Assembly (NCBI RefSeq): GCF_012847295.1
Contig: NZ_JABBDY010000002.1
Location: 248,001-312,000 of the forward strand
Source of the DNA: Microbacterium sp. MF43
GTDB taxonomy: Bacteria; Actinomycetota; Actinomycetes; Actinomycetales; Microbacteriaceae
DNA length: 64,000 nucleotides
Direction: 5' to 3'
How positions within the stretch are numbered: position 1 is the first letter of the stretch; every line of letters starts with the position of its first letter. Made by a program: the position numbers and the translations under genes. Shown here one piece after another: positions 7,777 through 16,803 of this stretch. Below the pieces are notes generated by a model. It saw nothing but the letters and a program-made list of their open reading frames with translations. It searched no databases and had not been told where the DNA came from.

Positions 7777-9288
7777 ATGCTCCGTCGCACCGCCATCGCC
7801 GCGGCCTCGATCCTGGCCGCCGGCGCACTTCTGCTCAGCGCCTGCAGCGGAGGCTCGTCGCCCGCGCCGAGCACGACCGGCGAGCCCGACCCCGACGCGT
7901 CGGCTGCGATCCGCCTTGTCCTGGAGCCGAGCAACCTCGACATCCGCCAGACCGCAGGTGCTGCCCTCGACCAGATCCTCGTCGACAACGTCTATCAGGG
8001 ACTCGTCGGGCGCACGCCGGAGCAGGAGATCGTGCCGGTGCTCGCGAGCGACTACGAGGTGTCGCCCGACGGTCTGACGTACACGTTCACGCTGCAGGAG
8101 GGCGTGACGTTCCACGACGGCCAGGAGCTCACGCCGCAGGACGTCGTGTGGTCGCTCACGACGCGCAAGGCCACCCCGGAGTGGCGGGACTCGGCACGCC
8201 TCGCGAACGTGACCTCGATCACCGCCGACGGTCAGGACGTCGTCCTCACCCTCGCCGAGCCGGACTCCTCGCTGCTGTGGAACCTCACCGGACGCGCGGG
8301 CATCATCCTGAAGGAAGGCGACACCGTCGACTACAGCACGGCCGCCAACGGAACCGGTCCCTTCGTGCTGCAGGACTGGCGCCAGGGCGACAGCATCACC
8401 TTCGTGCGCAACGACGACTACTGGGGCGAGCCGGCCCAGGTGGCCGAGGTCGTCTTCGACTACATCCCCGACAACCAGGCGGCGCTCAACGCCGCACTCG
8501 CGGGCGAGGTCGACGTGCTCACCGGGTTCGACGCGAACCTCCGGGAGCAGGTCGAACAGGGCGGCGACTTCACGCTCGAACTCGGCGAATCCACCGACAA
8601 GGGCACGCTCGCGTTCAACCAGAAGCCGGGCAGCCCGCTGGCCGACCAGCGGGTGCGCCAGGCGATCCGCCAGGCGATCGATCACGATGCGTTCGTCGAG
8701 GCGCTCGGCGCCGGCGAGACCCAGTACGGCCCCATCCCCTCGCTGGACCCGGGGTACGAGGATCTCTCGGACGTCGCCCCGTACGATCCCGAGGCAGCGC
8801 GCGCCCTCCTCGACGAGGCCGGTGTCGAGGACCTCGAGCTGACCCTCACCATCCCGAACTTCTACCCGACGACGATCCCGCAGATCCTGGTGTCGAACCT
8901 GAACGAGGTCGGCATCACTCTCGAGGTGGACTCGGTCGACTTCTCCACGTGGCTCAACGACGTCTACGTCAATCAGGACTACGACCTGAGCTTCGTGCTG
9001 CACACCGAGGCGCGCGACTTCGAGAACTGGGCGAACCCCGACTACTACTTCACGTACGACAACGCCGAGGTGCAGGACCTGTACGCCCAGTCGCTCGCCG
9101 CGACCGACGAGGCGGAGGCCGCCGCGCTGCTCGCCGAGGCGGCACGCATCGTGTCGGAGGATGCCGCCGCGGACTGGCTCTACAACGGCGCCTCGGTCGT
9201 CGCGGTCGGCACTAACATCACCGGTATGCCCTCGATCAACGTGAACGAGCGCCTCAATCTCGCCGAGCTCGCCAAGAGCAACGGGTGA
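7777..9288 (+). CDS. ABC transporter solute-binding lipoprotein (SBP family 5)
   Basis: 503 residues. A lipoprotein signal peptide ends in LLLSAC with the lipidated Cys at residue 23, so the protein is anchored outside the membrane. The rest is a typical family 5 binding protein for peptides, nickel chelates or related solutes (for example FHDGQELTPQDVVWSL, NGTGPFVLQDW and PDNQAALNAALAGEVD). A Shine-Dalgarno site (AAAGGACC) precedes the ATG. First gene of a five-gene importer operon; its stop overlaps the next start by 4 bp (GTGA). Confidence 0.93.
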   Translation: MLRRTAIAAASILAAGALLLSACSGGSSPAPSTTGEPDPDASAAIRLVLEPSNLDIRQTAGAALDQILVDNVYQGLVGRTPEQEIVPVLASDYEVSPDGLTYTFTLQEGVTFHDGQELTPQDVVWSLTTRKATPEWRDSARLANVTSITADGQDVVLTLAEPDSSLLWNLTGRAGIILKEGDTVDYSTAANGTGPFVLQDWRQGDSITFVRNDDYWGEPAQVAEVVFDYIPDNQAALNAALAGEVDVLTGFDANLREQVEQGGDFTLELGESTDKGTLAFNQKPGSPLADQRVRQAIRQAIDHDAFVEALGAGETQYGPIPSLDPGYEDLSDVAPYDPEAARALLDEAGVEDLELTLTIPNFYPTTIPQILVSNLNEVGITLEVDSVDFSTWLNDVYVNQDYDLSFVLHTEARDFENWANPDYYFTYDNAEVQDLYAQSLAATDEAEAAALLAEAARIVSEDAAADWLYNGASVVAVGTNITGMPSINVNERLNLAELAKSNG

Positions 9289-10235
9289 TCCGATACACGC
9301 TGACGCGCCTGGCCCTGCTCTTGCTCGGCTTGTTCGTCGCCAGCGTGCTGATCTTCCTCTCGCTGCGGGTGCTGCCGGGTGACGTCGCGCAGCTCATCGC
9401 CGGGGTGAACAGCTCTCCCGCGCAGATCGACGCGATCCGCGAGCGTCTCGGCCTCGACCAGCCGCTGCCGGCGCAGTATCTCGACTGGATCGGCGGCGTG
9501 CTGCGCGGCGACCTCGGCACGTCGCTGCTCACCGGATCGACGGTCACGAGCGAACTGGCCGAGAAGGCGCAGGTGACCGTTCCGCTCGGCGTGCTGTCGC
9601 TCACGATCGCCGTGGTGTTCAGCGTCCCGCTCGGGGTGCTGTCGGCGATGCGCCGGCGTCGGCCGGACGGCACCGCGCTGAGCGTCGGAGCGCAGACACT
9701 CGCGGCCGTGCCGGTCGTGTGGGCCGGGATGATGCTGGTCGTCGTGTTCGCCGTCTGGCTGGGCTGGCTTCCCGCGCAGGGCTTCCCGCGCGCCGGCTGG
9801 CAGGACCCGGCCGCCGCGATCCGCGCGCTGATCCTGCCTGCGCTGACGATCGGGATCGTCGAGGGCGCCATGCTGATGCGCTTCGTGCGCAGCGCGACGC
9901 TGCAGGCGGTCGGGCAGGACCACGTGCGCACGGGAGCCGCGAAGGGGCTGACACGCAATGCGGCGCTGATCCGGCACGGCCTGCCCGATGTGGGCCTGTC
10001 CGTCATCACGGTGCTCGGCCTGCAGGTCGCCGGGATCATCGTCGGCGCCGTCGTGATCGAGCAGCTCTTCACGCTGCCGGGGATCGGGCGCATGCTCGTC
10101 TCCGACGTGGGCGCGCGGGACCTGCCCATGGTTCAGGGCGAGCTGCTCGTGCTCACCGGCTTCGTGCTCGTCGTCGGCTTCGTCGTCGACCTGGTGCACC
10201 GTGTGATCGATCCCCGCCTGCGGGAGGCCTCATGA
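9285..10235 (+). CDS. Peptide-type ABC transporter permease (DppB class)
   Basis: 316 residues, GTG start inside the upstream stop. About six transmembrane helices, beginning with LALLLLGLFVASVLIFLSLR. The EAA-like coupling loop is near GAAKGLTRNAALIRHGLPD, where the ATPase subunits dock. It pairs with the DppC-class permease that starts 4 bp before its stop (ATGA overlap). Confidence 0.93.
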   Translation: MIRYTLTRLALLLLGLFVASVLIFLSLRVLPGDVAQLIAGVNSSPAQIDAIRERLGLDQPLPAQYLDWIGGVLRGDLGTSLLTGSTVTSELAEKAQVTVPLGVLSLTIAVVFSVPLGVLSAMRRRRPDGTALSVGAQTLAAVPVVWAGMMLVVVFAVWLGWLPAQGFPRAGWQDPAAAIRALILPALTIGIVEGAMLMRFVRSATLQAVGQDHVRTGAAKGLTRNAALIRHGLPDVGLSVITVLGLQVAGIIVGAVVIEQLFTLPGIGRMLVSDVGARDLPMVQGELLVLTGFVLVVGFVVDLVHRVIDPRLREAS

Positions 10236-11269
10236 CCCCCGACGACCAGGCGCCGACGCCCCCGTCCGGCGATCATGTCCCAGACGTCGCCGGTTCGGGC
10301 GCCCCCAGCCGACGAACTTTAGGACACGATGCGCAAATGGTGGGACACGAACGGACGACGGATGCCTCGCCCGACGCTCCCCCGTCGCGCTGGGCCTGGC
10401 TGGGGCGCCTGTGGCGCCTGTCGACGGGCCGGTTCGGACTGATCGTCGTGCTCGTCGTGGTCGCCACCGCGATCGTCGCCACCTTCTGGACGCCCTTCGA
10501 CCCGCAGCAGGTCGACATCTCGGCGCGATGGGCGCCGCCGGGCTGGCCGCACCTGCTCGGAACGGACGCGACGGGCCGCGACATCCTGAGCCTCCTCATG
10601 GCGGGAGCGCGCACGACCGTGTTCGTCGCGGTGGGGGCGGGCGTGATCGCCACCATCGTCGGAATCGCCCTGGCCGCACTGGGTGCGCTGACGGCGCGAT
10701 GGATGCGGGAGTCCGTCGCGGTGTTCGTCGACATCCTCATCGCGTTCCCGGTGCTGATCATCGCGATGATGATCTCGGCGGTGTGGGGCGGGTCGCTCGG
10801 GGTGGTGATCTGGTCGGTCGGCATCGGATTCGGCGTGAACATCGCGCGCGTGACGCGCCCGGAGCTGCGGCGCGTGCTGCACAGCGATTTCGTCGTCGCG
10901 GGGCGGGCGTCGGGCCTCACCCCCGCGCAGAACCTGATCCGCCACCTCCTGCCCAATGTCGCGCCGGTCTTCATCGTCCAGCTGTCGTGGGGCATGGCCG
11001 TGGCCGTCCTCGCCGAAGCCGGCCTGTCGTACCTGGGCTTCGGCGCACCCGTGACCGAGCCCTCGTGGGGCCTGCTCCTCGCCGAGCTGCAGCAGTTCAT
11101 CACGGTGTATCCGCTGTCGGTGGTGTGGCCCGGCCTCGCGATCACGCTGACGGTGCTCGGACTGAACCTCCTGGGCGACGGCCTGCGCGAGGCGACCGAT
11201 CCGACGCTGAGCCATGCCCGCGGCGCCGGTCGCGTCGCCCGCACGCACATGCCGGAGGTGGTGGCATGA
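10232..11269 (+). CDS. Peptide-type ABC transporter permease (DppC class)
   Basis: 345 residues from the ATG that overlaps the upstream stop. The core has the expected six helices, starting with FGLIVVLVVVATAIVATFW, and the coupling loop VAGRASGLTPAQNLIRHLLP. The N-terminal cytoplasmic extension of about 65 residues is unusual: it contains a lower-GC 72-bp stretch (10276-10347) bounded by TGTCCCA and TGGGACA, including a TTA leucine codon (codon 30), very rare in such genomes. The stretch keeps the reading frame. Confidence 0.92.
   Translation: MTPDDQAPTPPSGDHVPDVAGSGAPSRRTLGHDAQMVGHERTTDASPDAPPSRWAWLGRLWRLSTGRFGLIVVLVVVATAIVATFWTPFDPQQVDISARWAPPGWPHLLGTDATGRDILSLLMAGARTTVFVAVGAGVIATIVGIALAALGALTARWMRESVAVFVDILIAFPVLIIAMMISAVWGGSLGVVIWSVGIGFGVNIARVTRPELRRVLHSDFVVAGRASGLTPAQNLIRHLLPNVAPVFIVQLSWGMAVAVLAEAGLSYLGFGAPVTEPSWGLLLAELQQFITVYPLSVVWPGLAITLTVLGLNLLGDGLREATDPTLSHARGAGRVARTHMPEVVA
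10276..10347 (+). repeat. 72-bp in-frame insert-like segment in the DppC-class gene
   Basis: Begins TGTCCCA (10276-10282) and ends TGGGACA (10341-10347), a 7-bp inverted repeat. Inside, GGACACGA occurs at 10322-10329 and again overlapping the right end at 10343-10350. Length is 24 codons exactly. Base use is less GC-rich than its surroundings. This looks like the joined ends of a small mobile element, but that is inference; no clear target-site duplication is seen. Confidence 0.35.
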
Positions 11270-12102
11270 GCCTCGAGGTGGCGGGCCTGACGGTCGAGAT
11301 CCGCGGACGGCGGGTCGTCGACGGGGTGTCGTTCTCGGTGCCCGACGGCGCACGGGTGGGACTCATCGGCGAATCCGGATCAGGAAAGTCGCTCACGGCG
11401 CTCGCCATCCTCGGGCTCCTCCCCGACGGCGCGACGGCCGGTGGCAGCATCCGCTGGAACGGCCGCGAGCTCATCGGCCTGAGCGACCGCGAACTCGCCC
11501 GCCTGCGCGGCGACGAGATCGGCATCGTCTTCCAGGAGCCGCGGACCGCCCTCAATCCCATCCGCACCGTCGGGCGCCAGATCGCCGAGTCGATCCGCAT
11601 CCACGAGAAGGCGTCGAGACGGGATGCCTCGGCTCGCGCGATCGAGGAGGCCGAGCGCGTCGCCCTGCCCGACCCCGAGCGCATCGTCTCGCGATACCCG
11701 CACCAGCTCTCCGGCGGTCAGCGTCAGCGCGTCGCGATCGCGATGGCTCTCGCGTGCCGTCCGCGGCTGCTCATCGCCGACGAGCCCACCACCGCCCTCG
11801 ACGTGACGATCCAGGCCGAGATCCTCGAGCTCCTGCGGGCGCTGGTCGAGGACGATGGCATGTCGCTCGTCTTCATCACGCATGACCTCGCCGTGCTCTC
11901 GCAGATCGCCACGCACGGCGTCGTCCTGGAGGACGGGCGCGTCGTCGAGAGCGCGCCGGTCTCGACCCTCCTCACGACACCCGCCTCCCCCGTGACCCAG
12001 GGGCTGCTGCGGGATGCCACCGCCACGCTGTGGCGTCCGGTCCCGCGCGATGACGGCGCGCGCGGCCACGCCCCGCGGGCTCTGGACGGAGGCGGGTCAT
12101 GA
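11266..12102 (+). CDS. ABC transporter ATP-binding protein (DppD class)
   Basis: 278 residues, ATG overlapping the upstream stop (ATGA). Walker A GESGSGKS at about 37-44, signature LSGGQRQR, Walker [13 protein letters not shown] and the H-loop ITHDLAV are all intact. It energises import by the two permeases together with the following ATPase. It lacks much of the long C-terminal oligopeptide-transporter extension of longer DppD proteins. Confidence 0.93.
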   Translation: MSLEVAGLTVEIRGRRVVDGVSFSVPDGARVGLIGESGSGKSLTALAILGLLPDGATAGGSIRWNGRELIGLSDRELARLRGDEIGIVFQEPRTALNPIRTVGRQIAESIRIHEKASRRDASARAIEEAERVALPDPERIVSRYPHQLSGGQRQRVAIAMALACRPRLLIADEPTTALDVTIQAEILELLRALVEDDGMSLVFITHDLAVLSQIATHGVVLEDGRVVESAPVSTLLTTPASPVTQGLLRDATATLWRPVPRDDGARGHAPRALDGGGS

Positions 12103-12899
12103 CCGGCATCCTGGTGCGCGGCCGAGGCCTCACGCGGCGCTACCCCACCCCGAAGACCTCCCTGTTCGGGCCCCGCGCGTTCACCACCGGGCTCGAGGAT
12201 GCCGACATCGACGTGGCCGAGGGGTCGGCGGTGGGCATCATCGGCGAGTCCGGATCGGGCAAGTCCACGCTCGTGCGCCTGCTGCTGGCGCTCGACATCC
12301 CGACCGCGGGCACCGTCGAGTTCGACGGGCGGCGGGTGGAGGCATCCGCCCCCGCCCGCTCGCTGCACTGGCTGCGGCGGCAGACCGGCATCGTGTTCCA
12401 GGACCCGTACGCCTCTCTCGACCCGCGCATGAGCGTCGGCCGCATCGTGGGCGAGCCGCTGTGGGCGCTCGGGATCGAGGGCGACCGCCGCGCCCGCGTG
12501 CGCGAGGTGCTCGAGGACGTCGGACTCGAGGCGGGCATGGCGAACCGGTTCCCCCACGAGTTCTCGGGCGGTCAGCGGCAGCGCGTCGCCCTCGCGCGGG
12601 CGATCGTGCACCGCCCCCGCCTGCTGGTCGGCGACGAGCCGCTGTCGGCCCTCGATGTGACGGTGAGAGCGCAGATCCTGCAGCTCCTCGCCGAGCTGCG
12701 CGCGCGTGAGGGGCTCACGCTGCTGCTGGTGTCGCACGACATCGGCGTCGTGCAGAACCTGTGCGACGAGGTCGTCGTGATGAAGGACGGCCGCATCGTC
12801 GAGGAGGGGCCCACCGAGAAGGTGCTGCTGCAGCCGCAGGTCGCCTACACGCGCCGGCTGCTGGCCTCGATCCCCGTCATCGACCCCGGATCGGCCTGA
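12099..12899 (+). CDS. ABC transporter ATP-binding protein (DppF class)
   Basis: 266 residues, ATG overlapping the upstream stop (ATGA). Walker [10 protein letters not shown], signature FSGGQRQR, Walker [13 protein letters not shown] and H-loop VSHDIGV are intact. Last gene of the importer operon; all five genes are linked by 4-bp overlaps, indicating equal, coupled synthesis of the complex. No regulator for the operon is adjacent. Confidence 0.93.
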   Translation: MTGILVRGRGLTRRYPTPKTSLFGPRAFTTGLEDADIDVAEGSAVGIIGESGSGKSTLVRLLLALDIPTAGTVEFDGRRVEASAPARSLHWLRRQTGIVFQDPYASLDPRMSVGRIVGEPLWALGIEGDRRARVREVLEDVGLEAGMANRFPHEFSGGQRQRVALARAIVHRPRLLVGDEPLSALDVTVRAQILQLLAELRAREGLTLLLVSHDIGVVQNLCDEVVVMKDGRIVEEGPTEKVLLQPQVAYTRRLLASIPVIDPGSA

Positions 12900-12921
12900 C
12901 CCGACCGTCGGTGGCCACGGC

Positions 12922-12927
12922 TAGCCT
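12922..12927 (+). promoter_or_regulatory. -10 hexamer, leaderless protealysin-like gene
   Basis: TAGCCT followed by CGGACC and the ATG at 12934. Confidence 0.6.
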
Positions 12928-12933
12928 CGGACC

Positions 12934-14010
12934 ATGGCCCCCGCGATCGTCCCCCCGTACCTGCTCGCCCGCATCGCCGCCGTGCAGGAGCCCACCTGGG
13001 CCAAGGCGGCCCAGGCGGCGCGCTCGACGCTCGCCGCACCCCGCGACTACCGTCCGACGCGGTCGCGCCTGCGCCTGTCCATCGAGGGCGGCGACACGCT
13101 GGTCGCCGAGACGACGCCTGCGCCCGAGCGAGAGATCTCCGACGCGCAGCAGCGCGAGGTGCTCCCCGGGGTCCGGGTGCGCGGCGAGGATGACCCGGCG
13201 ACCGGCGACACCGCCGTCGACCAGGCGTTCGACGGGCTCGGGTCCACCTTCGACTTCCTGTGGGACGCCTTCGGCCGCAACAGCCTCGACGGCGCCGGCG
13301 GAGCCCTGCTGGCGACGGTGCACTATGGCGAGGACTACGACAACGCGTTCTGGAACGGCGAGCGCATGGTGTTCGGCGACGGCGACGGCGAGGTGTTCAC
13401 CGGGTTCACCGGCTCGATCACCGTCATCGCACACGAACTCGCGCACGGCGTGATCGAAGACGAGGGGGGCCTGGTCTACCGCGGCCAGTCCGGCGCGCTG
13501 AACGAGTCGATCGCCGACGTCTTCGGGGCGCTGGCCGAGCAGCACGCGCTCGGGCAGACCGCCGACGAGGCGTCGTGGCTGATCGGCGAAGGGATCTTCA
13601 CCGATGCCGTGCAGGGGCGAGCGCTCCGCTCGCTGGCAGCCCCCGGCACGGCGTACGACGACGACGTGCTCGGCCGTGATCCGCAGCCGGCGCACATGCG
13701 CGACTACGTCCAGACGCAGGACGACAACGGCGGCGTTCACATCAACTCGGGCATCCCGAACCACGCCTTCTACCTGGTCGCGACCTCGCTCGGCGGGCGG
13801 GCGTGGGAGCGGGCCGGGCTCATCTGGTACCGCACGATCACGGCGGGCACGCTGTCGTCGCGGGCCGACTTCACCGCCTTCGCACAGGCCACCCTGTCGG
13901 CGGCCGAGGCGGAGTACGGTGAGGAGTCGGAGGAAGTCGCCGCCGTCCGGGCAGGCTGGGCAGGCGTCGGCGTGATCGATGATCCAGGAGCCGCACCCGA
14001 GCGGGACTGA
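12934..14010 (+). CDS. M4 family metallopeptidase, protealysin-like
   Basis: 358 residues with no signal peptide. The N-terminus carries the short protealysin-type propeptide motif PPYLLARIA at about 6-14. The M4 zinc site HELAHGV is near residue 168, the third ligand lies in NESIADVFG near 190, and the M4 substrate-site region GVHINSGIPNHAFY is near 268. This is the small intracellular subgroup of thermolysin-like proteases, which mature by removing about 50 residues. The 3' end overlaps the probable inhibitor gene by 32 bp. A leaderless promoter hexamer precedes the start. Confidence 0.88.
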   Translation: MAPAIVPPYLLARIAAVQEPTWAKAAQAARSTLAAPRDYRPTRSRLRLSIEGGDTLVAETTPAPEREISDAQQREVLPGVRVRGEDDPATGDTAVDQAFDGLGSTFDFLWDAFGRNSLDGAGGALLATVHYGEDYDNAFWNGERMVFGDGDGEVFTGFTGSITVIAHELAHGVIEDEGGLVYRGQSGALNESIADVFGALAEQHALGQTADEASWLIGEGIFTDAVQGRALRSLAAPGTAYDDDVLGRDPQPAHMRDYVQTQDDNGGVHINSGIPNHAFYLVATSLGGRAWERAGLIWYRTITAGTLSSRADFTAFAQATLSAAEAEYGEESEEVAAVRAGWAGVGVIDDPGAAPERD

Positions 14011-14461
14011 CGAACGCGGTTCCGGCGCGCCCGCCCCCGCGCCTTCGCCCGTCGCCGGTGAACCCGCGCCGCGGGAGCGCCCCGGCGGATCCGACCCGCC
14101 GACCGCCGCGCCGGTCCAGGTCGCCGTCAAACGGACCGGCGGGTTCGCCGGACTGACGAAGCAGTGGCGTGCCGAGCCTGGGGCGGACGAGGCATCCCTG
14201 TGGATGTCGCTCATCTCCCAGTGCCCGTGGGACGCGCCCGATTCGCTCGCCGACGGCACCGCACACGGCGACGGCACCGCCCGCGGGGAGTCGTCCGACG
14301 GGCGCCCGCCGGCCGGGGCCGACCGTTTCACCTGGTGGATCCAGGCACGGTGCGGCGAGACGGATGAGCGCGAGGCCGAGGTGCCCGACGGCGCCCTCGT
14401 CGGCGCATGGCGCGAACTCGTCGACGCGGTGCGCGACTGGAGCCGCCACGCGAGCGACTGA
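13979..14461 (+). CDS. Probable emfourin-type protealysin inhibitor
   Basis: 160 residues. A Pro/Gly-rich N-terminal tail of about 42 residues leads into VQVAVKRTGGFAGLTKQW, which fits the start of the emfourin fold as I know it, and the domain ends with VGAWRELVDAVRDW. Emfourin is encoded next to protealysin in Serratia and blocks it. Here the reading frame starts inside the protease gene (32-bp overlap), so the inhibitor should be made from the same mRNA and coupled to protease synthesis. The extended acidic middle (residues about 65-140) looks longer than in the minimal inhibitor. Identification rests on context plus a short motif. Confidence 0.7.
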   Translation: MIQEPHPSGTDERGSGAPAPAPSPVAGEPAPRERPGGSDPPTAAPVQVAVKRTGGFAGLTKQWRAEPGADEASLWMSLISQCPWDAPDSLADGTAHGDGTARGESSDGRPPAGADRFTWWIQARCGETDEREAEVPDGALVGAWRELVDAVRDWSRHASD

Positions 14462-14496
14462 CCGGGGCGCGGCGCGCGCGGGCGGCGAGCCGTCGG

Positions 14497-15108
14497 TCAG
14501 CGCGAGAAGAGGCCCTTCTTCTTGACGGGCTTGAGCTCCTTCTGCAGGTAGATCGTGCCGAGCCACCGATTGAACTTGAAGCCGACACGGCCCATGCGGC
14601 CGACCTCCACGAATCCCAGCTTCTCGTGGAGCGCCACCGACCCCTCGGCACCCTTGTCGCTGATGATCGCGACCATCTGGCGGATGCCCTTCTGCTCGCA
14701 CGCCGCGATGAGCGCCTCCAGGAGCGCGCGCCCGAGCCCCTTGCCCGTGGCGGCCTGCCCCAGGTAGATCGAGTTCTCGACCGAGTACCGGTAGGCCGAC
14801 TTGCTCGACATCGGCTGCACGAGCGCGTACCCGAGGATCTGGCCGGTCGGCCCCTCGGCCACCAGGAAGGGAAGGTCGAGCTTGCGCAGCAGGGCGACCT
14901 TGTCGCGCCACTGCGCGATCGTCCACTTCTTCTCGTCGAACGTCACGACCGAGTTGGTCACGTAGTAGTTGTAGATCTCGCGGATGTCGGGGATATCGGC
15001 ATCCCGGACCGGACGGATCTCATATGAGAACGGGCGCTCGGGCTCGGGCCGGCGACGCAGGTGCAGCGGCAGCCGGCGCCGGTCGCGGTCGTATTCCTCC
15101 TCGAGCAT
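14497..15108 (-). CDS. GNAT family N-acetyltransferase
   Basis: 203 residues. GNAT core from about residue 28 (YEIRPVRDADIPDIREIYNYY) with the acetyl-CoA-binding segment GQAATGKGLGRALLEALI and the late strand GFVEVGRMGRVGFKF. It is most like the phosphinothricin acetyltransferase branch, but that activity cannot be asserted. The basic N-terminus (DRDRRRLPLHLRRRPEPE) is an additional tail. Its own -10 hexamer at 15115-15120 includes the stop codon of the upstream ung gene. Confidence 0.85.
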   Translation of the reverse strand: MLEEEYDRDRRRLPLHLRRRPEPERPFSYEIRPVRDADIPDIREIYNYYVTNSVVTFDEKKWTIAQWRDKVALLRKLDLPFLVAEGPTGQILGYALVQPMSSKSAYRYSVENSIYLGQAATGKGLGRALLEALIAACEQKGIRQMVAIISDKGAEGSVALHEKLGFVEVGRMGRVGFKFNRWLGTIYLQKELKPVKKKGLFSR

Positions 15109-15114
15109 TCCGTC

Positions 15115-15120
15115 AGCCTA
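15115..15120 (-). promoter_or_regulatory. -10 hexamer overlapping the ung stop codon
   Basis: TAGGCT on the - strand; its TAG (15120-15118) is the ung stop. GACGGA and then the ATG of the GNAT gene follow. Confidence 0.6.
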
Positions 15121-15858
15121 CGCGTCGGCGGGGAGGGTCCAGTCGACCGGTCCGGCGCCCTGCCGGGCGAGCAGCTCATCGGCCCGCGAGAAGGGACGCG
15201 AGCCGAAGAAGCCGCGGCTCGCCGACAGCGGCGACGGATGCGCCGACTCCACGATCGGCGTCTCGCCGAGCAGGGGACGCAGGCCTGCGGCATCCCTCCC
15301 CCACAGGATCGCCACGAGCGGACCGCCCCTGTCCACCAGCGTGCGGATGGCGTGCTCGGTCACCCGCTCCCACCCCCAGCCGCGGTGCGACGCCGGCTGA
15401 CCCGGTGCGACGGTGAGCACCCGGTTGAGCAGCATGACGCCCTGGTCGCTCCACGCCGAGAGGTCGCCGTGCGGTGCCGGCGGGATCCCGAGGTCCGCGT
15501 CGAGCTCGCGGTAGATGTTCGACAGGCTGCGCGGCAGCGGGCGGACGTGCCGGTCGACAGCGAACGACAGACCGATCGGATGCCCCGGCGTGGGGTACGG
15601 GTCCTGGCCGACGATCAGCACGCGCACGTCGGCGAGCGGCCGCTGGAACGCCCGCAGCACCCGGTCGCCGGCGGGAAGGTACGACCGGCCGGCCGCCACC
15701 TCGGCGCGCAGCCGGTCGCCGAGCGCGGCGATGTCCGGCGCGACCGGGGCGAGGGCCTCGGCCCACCCCGGATCCATGAGGCCGTTCTCGGCGAGCTGGG
15801 GCAGGGTCATGGCCAATGGGATGCTCCCCGTCGATGAAGACTCCGACGCGATCGTCAC
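15118..15858 (-). CDS. ung: Uracil-DNA glycosylase, family 1
   Basis: 246 residues, GTG start. Family 1 UNG motifs are intact: water-activating loop [20 protein letters not shown] near residue 78, the segment [11 protein letters not shown], and the DNA-intercalation loop [17 protein letters not shown] near 207. It removes uracil from DNA as the first step of base excision repair. A TAGTCT hexamer 7 nt upstream predicts a near-leaderless mRNA. The stop codon is part of the promoter of the downstream GNAT gene. Confidence 0.96.
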   Translation of the reverse strand: MTIASESSSTGSIPLAMTLPQLAENGLMDPGWAEALAPVAPDIAALGDRLRAEVAAGRSYLPAGDRVLRAFQRPLADVRVLIVGQDPYPTPGHPIGLSFAVDRHVRPLPRSLSNIYRELDADLGIPPAPHGDLSAWSDQGVMLLNRVLTVAPGQPASHRGWGWERVTEHAIRTLVDRGGPLVAILWGRDAAGLRPLLGETPIVESAHPSPLSASRGFFGSRPFSRADELLARQGAGPVDWTLPADA

Positions 15859-15865
15859 GGTCTCC

Positions 15866-15871
15866 AGACTA
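15866..15871 (-). promoter_or_regulatory. -10 hexamer of ung
   Basis: TAGTCT on the - strand, then GGAGACC and the GTG at 15858. Confidence 0.55.
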
Positions 15872-15886
15872 GGCGGGAGGCGGGAA

Positions 15887-15904
15887 CGGATGCCGCGGCA
15901 TCCG
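15887..15904 (-). terminator. 18-bp perfect palindrome after the AlaX-like gene
   Basis: CGGATGCCGCGGCATCCG, beginning 2 bp beyond the stop of the upstream gene. It could fold into a stem with a very small loop. The same 18 bp occurs inside a coding region at 20852-20869. Confidence 0.5.
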
Positions 15905-15906
15905 GC

Positions 15907-16803
15907 TCAGCGGCGGACCGCCGTGGTGCGCATCTCGAGCTCGAGCCCTCCCTCGACGGGCGTCCTCTCGAAGTCCACCGTCGCCGACGCCAGCTCGGCG
16001 AGCGATGAGACGTGCGTGCCGCCGCACGGGATGCGCGCTTCCGCGCCGGGCAGCTCGCACACCCACGTGCGGCGATCGGCGAGCGCGTCGCCCGACGTCT
16101 CGACACGCACGGCGCCGCCGGTGGCGATCCACTCGGCGAGACGCTCGTTCACGCGTTCGGCCAGGACGCCGAGGTCCGTCAGCGCCTCGGGATCGAAGCC
16201 CTTGCGGCGCAGCGACTTTCCGATGCGGTAGCGGTCACTCGATCCGTCGGGCAGGATGCGCGACTCGGTGATCGCGAGGGCGTCGAAGGCCGGCGCGCCC
16301 AGCGCATCGGCGGGGACGTCCTTGCGCCACGCGCCGACCAGCGCCGCGTCGAGTGCGAGCGATGCGAGGTGGCACGCGGTGTGGCCCGCCGACAGGGCCG
16401 CGCGATACTCCGCATCGACGGCGACCTCGGCCGCCTCTCCCTCGGCGGGACCGGAACCCTCGACGAGATGGCCGACCACGAAGGTCCAGCCCTCCGTGCC
16501 GGTGCGGACCGGAACGTCGCGGCCGAGGAGCAGCTCTCCCCCGTCCGTGGCGCCGACGACGCCGTCGACGATCGCGTACTCCACGCCGCCCGCGCGCAGC
16601 ACGCCGCGGTCGGCAGGCTGGTCGGGCCACGCGGTGTCGACGGGATGGAACGCCGTGGCGTCGAGGATCACCGCGGAACGCCCGGCTCCGGCGTCCGTGA
16701 CGAGGAGGACCGTGCCGGTCGAGCGCGTGGCGCCGGACGGGTAGGTGACCGCGGTGCCGCCGCTCAGCGTTGTGCCGCCGGGGGTCGCGTCGCCCGGGGT
16801 CAC
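15907..16803 (-). CDS. AlaX-like alanyl-tRNA editing protein
   Basis: 298 residues. The editing-site zinc motifs are visible: GHTACHLA (HxxxH) near residue 142 and CGGTHV near 255, with the beta-barrel N-terminal half (residues 1-95) seen in longer AlaX proteins. The predicted role is hydrolysis of Ser or Gly mischarged on tRNA-Ala in trans. No aminoacylation domain. The GTG start overlaps the stop of the upstream SDR gene by 4 bp, so the two are co-translated. Confidence 0.88.
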   Translation of the reverse strand: MTPGDATPGGTTLSGGTAVTYPSGATRSTGTVLLVTDAGAGRSAVILDATAFHPVDTAWPDQPADRGVLRAGGVEYAIVDGVVGATDGGELLLGRDVPVRTGTEGWTFVVGHLVEGSGPAEGEAAEVAVDAEYRAALSAGHTACHLASLALDAALVGAWRKDVPADALGAPAFDALAITESRILPDGSSDRYRIGKSLRRKGFDPEALTDLGVLAERVNERLAEWIATGGAVRVETSGDALADRRTWVCELPGAEARIPCGGTHVSSLAELASATVDFERTPVEGGLELEMRTTAVRR

